A DNA stretch of 26,711 nt, taken from the NCBI GenBank assembly GCA_015852425.1, contig JAAAIG010000223.1, positions 18,594 to 45,304 of the forward strand, given 5' to 3'. The notes under the pieces were generated by a model, which worked only from the letters and a program-made list of their open reading frames with translations, was not told the DNA's origin and made no database searches. Numbering within the stretch: the first letter of the stretch is position 1; every line of letters starts with the position of its first letter. Both the position numbers and the translations under genes were made by a program. Positions 21,077-26,711 of this stretch are shown here, one piece after another. This stretch comes from Gryganskiella cystojenkinii (lineage: Eukaryota; Mortierellomycota; Mortierellomycetes; Mortierellales; Mortierellaceae).

Positions 21077-21938
21077 TTTTTTTTGTTGAAGTCCAAGTTC
21101 CTGAGTGATATTGGTATTTTGTTACTACTTGATGCTTATCAGTGATCCTGTCGACGAGTGAGTTGATAACGGTGGGGTTGAGAGAGAGGGAAGAAGCAAG
21201 AAGAGAGAGAAAAGTAAAGCAAAAAAAAAAAAAATTGTGGAGCTACAAAAAGAGGAGTGCCGTTCTCTTCAACGTTCGTCATCCCTGGACTCGATTGGAT
21301 CGTGCGACCGATGGTGCAATTTGGCGAAATGGGAGTGACTGCCTAAAATCACGTGATTTCACACATTCTGGATTTCTTCTTGGAGGCGCCCGCGACTTTA
21401 TCGCTGCTCTAAGAGTGGTGGATGTTAAGGCCACGGACGATTATATATCAGTACGAACATATTTAATCCGATCTTTCTCGATGAAATATCCAACGCGCTC
21501 AACGAAATATGTCACAATGTGGTAGTAGTCGACAAGAAAAGTTGCTCCCCAAGCTTAAAGTCAGGAACATAAAACTGGGAAGCTGGCGTTCCCTCCTCCT
21601 GTCAGTTGGCGAAAGCATGATTCCACCACTCTGGAAGGAGCACTACGGGATAATCGCTCGGGGGCAATGACCTCTCCTTTCCAACTTCTGGGAACGCTTG
21701 ATTGTGAACCGATTACTCCCAATACATCGATCTATGATGCTACGGTTGGGTTTGAGTACATGAGAACAAAAAAAAAAGGCGTCGTTCGTAGTCATCCACC
21801 CTTTTTCGGTCATGTCTGCAGTACCCAAAACCTTTATGTGGTAGAGCCGTATTGTGTGGACAAAAGTAGAATATAGATATTTAATGTTCTATTCTGTCCA
21901 ACAGAAGTTTTTTTTTTTTCATTGTTGTTGAGGAGAGG
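21077..21938. other. Upstream spacer of the Rdx gene
   Basis: This stretch holds the presumed Rdx promoter, including the palindrome at 21346-21359. An open frame at 21142-21525 (+) has no recognisable family, and its first third is purine-rich low complexity, so I do not call it a gene. A T run (about 21908-21919) marks the right end beside the foldback cluster. Confidence 0.5.
21346..21359. promoter_or_regulatory. E-box palindrome AAATCACGTGATTT
   Basis: This is a perfect 14-bp palindrome with a CACGTG core, the binding site of bHLH factors such as Cbf1 or USF-like proteins (established knowledge). It lies 270 bp upstream of the Rdx gene start, a plausible promoter position. Whether it is used is unknown. 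Confidence 0.45.
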
Positions 21939-21940
21939 GC

Positions 21941-22104
21941 CCAACTGGGCGATGTGTTTTTGTTTTTCTCCCAGTCAGGCTGGGACCAAATCTCCTCTTA
22001 GCAGTGTGTTCTCCGGATGTCCGTGCTAACCGTATGGAGGCACGGACATCCAGAGGACGAGGAGATTTGGCCCCAGAGAAAAACAAACACATCGCCCAGT
22101 TAGG
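21941..22104. repeat. Foldback A1
   Basis: The outer arm, from CCAACTGGGCGATGTG to TTTTTCTC (21941-21970), pairs with 22076-22104. The middle CTGGGACCAAATCTCCTC pairs with 22059-22075, with one mismatch. The inner GGATGTCCGTGC (22014-22025) pairs with GCACGGACATCC (22040-22051) across a 14-base loop. The 5' arm has an extra CCAGTCAGG with no partner. Confidence 0.8.
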
Positions 22105-22130
22105 TGATATATTTTGTGGAGGTTGTGCTC

Positions 22131-22193
22131 GATGTCTGGCTGGTTACGAGACTAGCTGGGAAGTAGTCTCGGTCTCGTAACCAGCCAGACATC
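22131..22193. repeat. Foldback A2, 22-bp perfect arms
   Basis: Arms 22131-22152 and 22172-22193 are perfect inverted repeats around a 19-base loop. Flanks from about 22103 to 22219 add further imperfect pairing, with G:U pairs if transcribed. Confidence 0.85.
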
Positions 22194-22244
22194 AAGTCGA
22201 CCTTCACATATGATATCGCCCAATAAAGCGATGTGTTGGTTTTC

Positions 22245-22387
22245 CTCTCAGTCAGGCTGGGACCAAGTGTCCCTTTCGGCAGTGGGCCGAGCGGATTTCG
22301 TACTGTTTGCATGGTGAAGAAAATTATTTTGCATGCATGCAGTACGAAATCCGCTCGGCCCACTGCGAAAGGCAGCCTGACTGAGAG
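22245..22387. repeat. Foldback B1, about 48-bp arms
   Basis: The 5' arm (22245-22305) and 3' arm (22340-22387) are almost perfectly complementary from CTCTCAGTCAGGCTG to GGATTTCGTACTG. The exceptions are an unpaired 12-base block (GGACCAAGTGTC) and one extra base in the 5' arm. The loop (22306-22339) can pair further through GCATG repeats. Confidence 0.88.
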
Positions 22388-22456
22388 AATTTGCCCAAAA
22401 AGGCAAGACATCATTAAGACAAGTTGAGTCGATGTCTGGCTGGTGAAGACTATTTC

Positions 22457-22530
22457 CCAGCCCTTCCAGAAGTAAAAGCCTCAACCTTCCAAAAAAGTGT
22501 GGGCAAGGCTGTCGCTTCTGGAAGGGCTGG
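22457..22530. repeat. Foldback B2, 16-bp perfect arms
   Basis: CCAGCCCTTCCAGAAG (22457-22472) is the exact reverse complement of 22515-22530, with a 42-base loop. It follows the conserved GATGTCTGGCTGGT. In this unit that segment no longer has its own partner, unlike in A2. Confidence 0.82.
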
Positions 22531-24227
22531 ATTCGAGCCTAGACCTTTGAGAGAACAGTGAAGAAAAAAAAAAAAAACTTGTGGAGGTGCCCATCCCTTT
22601 TATATCCCTTGAGTGATAGCAGTCATGTTGACCTCATGGGATCATTTCAGTGAGGGAAAGCATTGACGGCAGCGGACAAAACTCATTTCAATCGACAAGA
22701 ACATATTTACTATGACATAGAAGGCAGTCAAACTCGAGGGCACATGACTGAAGACCCGTTCGTGCATGGCCTAGTGAACAGTCAAGTCAACTCGACGGCA
22801 TATGACTGAAAACTCGATGGCACATGACTGATGGTTTAGAGTCATCAAACTCTGGACCGCATTTCTCACCTGGACAGCGATTTGCCAGAGGGGGGTTTAA
22901 AAGAGATAGCTGACCAGCATCAGCGACATCTCCACAACGGGGAGTTGTCGTACAACAATACCTTCAACCATAAGGTCTCTCTTTCCTTCTCCCCGCGAGA
23001 GGGATTGTGATTTTTTTGGCTCAGACGAGGGTTAGAGTCTGTCTGTTCTTGGTTCCTCTCATCACCACTGTGGGAGCTCCATGGACTGTTGTTCGCAAAA
23101 GTCGACCAAGTGGTTCGAAAGCGACGATTTGTTTCTTGAGAACCCGCGAGCAAGTCGGAACACGTATTTAGTGGTCTTCCTCTTCTTCCCCCACCCTCCC
23201 TTTTATTGTTAATATTATTATTACGGACAAGCAAAAAAAACACTCGTCTACTTTTCTCCATATTTCTTTCACTCCGGCGTCATAATCTTATCACACCGAG
23301 CACCAGACTCTTCTCAAATGACGTTAAGATCGCGAGGAGGACAGTGATCCTGCGAGAAAATAAAACTCTCGATAAAACCTCTCGCTTACTCTTAAATAAA
23401 ACTGAACGTGCCGTGCCGTATCTTTATGAGATCATTGTAGGATACTTTTGAAAGCAATATTGCATTTGCTGTATGAAGATATGGTTGACTACAAAAGCCC
23501 GCTGATCTATACGTTTCTTCTGCATTCTGGCACTCCTTCACCATACCTTTCCATACTTTATCTTCCTTCCCTTGAAATTCTTTTCAAGCAAAAGAGTCTC
23601 TACTTCAGGGTGACGATATAAATATCACACCAAAGACTTTATTGCCTCCAATCGATACAATCCCATTCACGATCCACGGCTTTGTCACTCCCCCGGTATA
23701 TCAACCTTGAGTTATTCACCCAATGGCCCTGATCAGACCAGAACGTCTACTTCCTTGCTGAAGTTATTGTGGCGAGTGAGGTGTGTTCATCGCCACAAAA
23801 TATCGATCCCTTAGTCAGTCCCACTCCTTGATCAATGAGTTATGCCTCACTGATCTCTAGTAAGACGTTGGATGTAGTCCAATATTAACCCAGAAGAGAT
23901 TTTCGATTTTGGACATAATGATTTATTTACAGGCTAGCTTTCCAAGAAAGTGGTAAAAGTACATGGCGGATAGGTCATGGTCAAAGTGGGAAGGTTGCAA
24001 AATAAGGTTGTGGTGCGTGTGTGTGGGTGTGGCATAAGTGCATGTGGGTGCGCAAGCTGTTTAGCGAAAAAGAACGACAAAGAAGAGAAAGGGCAGGGTA
24101 TGATTTTCAGCTGGGTAGATGCAAAGCCATTAAAGGAAGGAAAAAAAAATATGACAGAAAAAAGTGTACAAGTGATCGAAATAGATCACAACAGACCTAT
24201 CAACCCCACAGTCCATGAGACATGGTC
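22531..24227. other. Intergenic spacer with short tandem repeats
   Basis: This 1.7 kb lies between the foldback cluster and the stop codon of the GNAT gene. Apart from the 22-bp repeats at 22732-22833 it shows no recognisable gene. Open frames here (for example 22920-23261 - and 23977-24231 +) have no family resemblance. The last several hundred bases probably include the 3' untranslated region of the GNAT gene. Confidence 0.55.
22732..22833. repeat. Three copies of a 22-bp repeat
   Basis: Copies of ACTCGANGGCAYATGACTGA start at 22732, 22790 and 22812. The second and third are directly adjacent, and the first is separated by about 36 bp. Differences are single substitutions. Confidence 0.75.
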
Positions 24228-26295
24228 TTAGGAGAACGACGTGCCGTTCCATGTAGGTCCATCATAATCCTCGACAACACCTCGGGTCGCCATCCGACTT
24301 CGCATGATCGCTCCAACATCGTTCGGGATCGGTGGCCATTCCTTGCAGTATTCAAATCCCCACTTGAGATAGACATCGATTACGGGACCCAGCGCATAGA
24401 GCAGTACGTCTTTCTTTCGTTGCATTGCCAGCTTCTTGATCCGTTCCATCATAAAGGCTCCGATGCCAATCTTTTGATGCTCCTTTGAGACACAGATCTT
24501 GTCGACATAGATGAACTCTTTCATGAAGATAAACTGGGTCACGCCTCGGACGGTCAGCTTGCTCTCGTCATCGTAGGGTTTTGAGGAGACATAGATTTCG
24601 ATCGTGAAGTTGTCGTCCAGACTTGAATCCAAGGAAAGATCCATGTGGTAGGGCAAGAAGCATTCTCGGACCAATCGACTCGCCTGATCAAAGAGTTCTC
24701 TTTGTGCACTTTCATACCGAATCGCGAGTTCGGATTGAATGGTAAAAACGTATCCAGTGAGACGATCGTCCTCACAATCCGTTGTTTCAGGATGGTAAAT
24801 GACGCCCGATTCTGTTTTCACGCCGGCGACATTGACACAATTGAGGGCGACAGGACTGCGGCCAGGTAGTGAGTGATCTGGGTCGGCATCCAGTGACGGC
24901 ATGTAGTCCCAGGTAATGCTGAGATAGTTGCCTAAATTCTTTTGTGAGTTTCCCCATCCGCAAATAGTGACTATACGAGCAATCAGACCGATACTGTTAG
25001 TAACAATTGTCATAGAGGAATCAACAAGCGCATAGTAGGTTGCAAGCAGAAGAAAACATATCATCCTTGGACGTACGATTACGTTTCTTGAATAAGGCGC
25101 TCTCTCTTGCCGTTTTGGTGACTTTCACGTAACTTTCGATCCGTTTTGACCTCCAGGTCTCATCCCGGTCATGTTTGTTCTTGTCCTGCCTGTACTGTAA
25201 TTTGCGTTTGTCGATCGACGCCTTGGACGCTTTGGAGATTTCGAGATTCGAAATTTCGTCCGGTTGTTGAACAATTGTCAAGGGTCGTGCAAGCGATCGA
25301 AGGTTGTGTCGAGGGATGAACTGAACTGTCGGCGCCTCTCCTGGTTTTGTAGGGATCAACAGACTGGTCTGCCGCGTCCTTGAGATAGCAGGAAGTGACA
25401 CTGTGTACGCAGGGAAAATAAAAAGAGACTGTCAGCATAAAAAAGGAAACGGTCGAATAGACAATCAGTTATTCATCAGTCGTTCTGTCCGATTTAGACT
25501 CGAAAGTAAGGAGAAAAAAACCTACATCCGCGACTTTTGAACTGCGCCAAATCTCGTTTGCCTCGCTGGTCATCCATGTAGTCTTTCATTTTTTCTTTCC
25601 TCTCCAGGTCCTTGTAAGTGTCCGAGTTCATGAGACTGGTCCGTGCTCCATTCTTGAATTGCAATCGCCGTTTGAAGATCTCGAGTTCTGTACGCCTGCC
25701 CGGTGAAGCTTGATGGAGCACTACTTCTGAGTGGATATTGGATCCCTTAGGTGTCGTCTTTGTGTCGCCTATTGAATAAATTGATTAAAACCACATCAAA
25801 CGATGATAAATCTCGTAAGTTGAAAGCCGACAAGTGGCAATGCACACGCCGACACAACTTTTTCAAAAATGAAACAGTGCATATTTTTGGTGAAATCCCA
25901 CTCCATCCAACCGCCCGGGAGAATCTGGGAACAAAGAGAGCTGATTGAGAAAAATATAAAAAAGACAGCAAACAAACATGTTACCAAAGGTCTTGAGACC
26001 ATCGACGACTCTCTGTCGGATTCGATCACTCCTGCGTCCTAATGGGGTTCCTGTAACCTTGCCACCTGGCGTCGTTGCTGACCTGGATAACCTTCTCTCT
26101 GATCCCGGTGTTTCTATGGGAGAAGCAATGCAATAAAAACAGCTTGTCAGCTTTGAATGCAACGATACTTGTTTTCTATTCCATTATTTATTGACGATTA
26201 ACCTAAAACTCACGAAGCAACATTCTTGGGGTTGATTTGAGCCTTTGTGGTGGGGTCTTTGCCCCGTCCTCGAGCTCGAGAGACTCGAGACCCAT
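24228..26295 (-). CDS. GNAT-family N-acetyltransferase with long basic N-terminal region (5 exons)
   Basis: The exons are 26214-26295, 25985-26113, 25526-25768, 25077-25400 and 24228-24970. Each junction is in phase, giving 506 residues. The C-terminal domain carries the acetyl-CoA-binding pattern. FIYVDKICVSKEHQKIGIGA has the R/QxxGxG motif as Q425-K-I-G-I-G, followed by helix FMMERIKKLAMQRKK, a beta strand VLLYALGPV and YLKWGFEYCKEWPP, all typical of GNAT enzymes. Substrate cannot be told. Residues 1-about 260 are basic and Ser/Thr-rich with TP and RSxS motifs (TPPQRLKSTPR, ERRLSRSATTPGGK, GTPLGRRSDRIRQR), suggesting a nuclear or chromatin-associated protein (inference). For exon 4/5, the donor could be either of two neighbouring phase-1 GT sites (GTAATC or GTACGT). 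I used GTACGT, and the other removes two residues. The start MGLESLELEDGAKTPP is the first ATG of the open first exon. Confidence 0.85.
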
Positions 26296-26711
26296 GGCTG
26301 TGATTTGAGCAAAGGAGCGTGTTTTTTGGGAATGGTTGACACGGAAGGAAAGGAGTCAATGAGACAAGCAAGGGAAACGTGGCGATGCGAGTGGGGTTGG
26401 GGAAGGTGAAAGGGAATTAGCTAGTGGAGATGACGAGGAGGATGGGGGAAGGGGAGGAGTGCTGAGTAGTGAAGAGGATAGATGGGTGGTAGTGTTTGTT
26501 ATTTGTTTGATGGGAATATCAATTGATGCCGTGAAAAAAAGAAGATTCCCATGCCAGAAAGGGTTGTGGTCCCACAAAGTGGACTCGAAGGCGGTCACAG
26601 GGCCACACCGGTCATGTGACGAAGTTCAGGAACAGACATTTTTTTGGACTCTAACAATTTATCTTTTTTTTTTTTTTTTTTAAAAAACCTTTTTTTCCCC
26701 GCCTTTTTTTT
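26296..26711. other. Upstream region of the GNAT gene, ending in T-rich sequence
   Basis: This is the presumed promoter and 5' UTR of the GNAT gene (minus strand), with G/A-rich sequence between 26340 and 26480. The window ends in long T runs broken by AAAAAACC and CCCCGCC. No gene was recognised. Confidence 0.5.

Larger units (their letters stand above)
21939..22530. repeat. Cluster of four foldback sequences in two composite units
   Basis: Two related units lie head to tail (about 21939-22213 and 22218-22530). Each opens with GCGATGTG (21949 and 22228) and CAGTCAGGCTGGGACCAA (21972 and 22249), which belong to a long hairpin. Each then has GATGTCTGGCTGGT (22131 and 22431) in or beside a shorter hairpin. 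The shared segments are direct repeats offset by 277-300 bp, but the inner stem sequences differ completely between units. No open frame of note is present. It could be a nested MITE or foldback element, or a source of hairpin RNA. Confidence 0.75.

Noticed and set aside
21142..21525. Plus-strand frame of 127 codons upstream of the Rdx gene
   Set aside because: Its first third is purine-rich low complexity, the rest has no family resemblance, and it lies in the presumed promoter with the CACGTG palindrome.
21939..22530. CRISPR-like array
   Set aside because: The repeats are few, spaced by about 280 bp and embedded in hairpins, with no spacer pattern; the sequence is eukaryotic.
22511..22560. 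B-box-like GATTCGAGCC at the end of foldback B2, suggesting a tRNA-derived SINE
   Set aside because: No A box at the proper spacing and the surrounding sequence forms an unrelated hairpin.

Overview
This is nuclear DNA from a filamentous fungus. The genes carry short spliceosomal introns (about 60-250 bp, GT..AG), long glutamine-, serine- and proline-rich disordered tracts, and wide purine- or pyrimidine-rich intergenic spacers. The protein types and the gene texture suggest an early-diverging fungus of the Mucoromycota, most likely Mortierellomycotina. That placement is inference, because the window has no rRNA or other phylogenetic marker. A run of ten Ns (15429-15438) shows it comes from a draft assembly.

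Layout, left to right. The 3' part of a PHO85-type cyclin-dependent kinase (+, 199-862) converges on a 1563-residue disordered protein with a RhoGAP-like domain (-, 1184-6280). After a 2.6 kb spacer rich in dinucleotide repeats comes a two-domain fluoride exporter of the FEX/CrcB family (-, 8857-10456). It shares a 530 bp divergent promoter region with a glutamine-rich C2H2 zinc-finger transcription factor (+, 10987-12348). That gene converges, across a spacer with a 21-C run, on a low-specificity threonine aldolase that has an unusual disordered tail of about 300 residues (-, 12821-15352). A poorly coding stretch of about 5 kb follows, with only weak gene candidates. Next are a selenoprotein-W-like Rdx family thiol protein (-, 20414-21076), a cluster of four foldback (hairpin) sequences arranged as two composite units (about 21939-22530), a short-repeat spacer, and a five-exon GNAT acetyltransferase (-, 24228-26295).

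I rebuilt the multi-exon genes by hand by matching reading phase across splice sites. The aldolase, FEX, Rdx and GNAT models are phase-consistent throughout. The least certain junctions are exon 2/3 of the RhoGAP-like gene and exon 1/2 of FEX. The genes look like independent housekeeping or regulatory units with no sign of a biosynthetic cluster. The most unusual non-coding structure is the foldback cluster. The most unusual coding features are the aldolase tail and the apparent absence of the central part of the RhoGAP-like domain.
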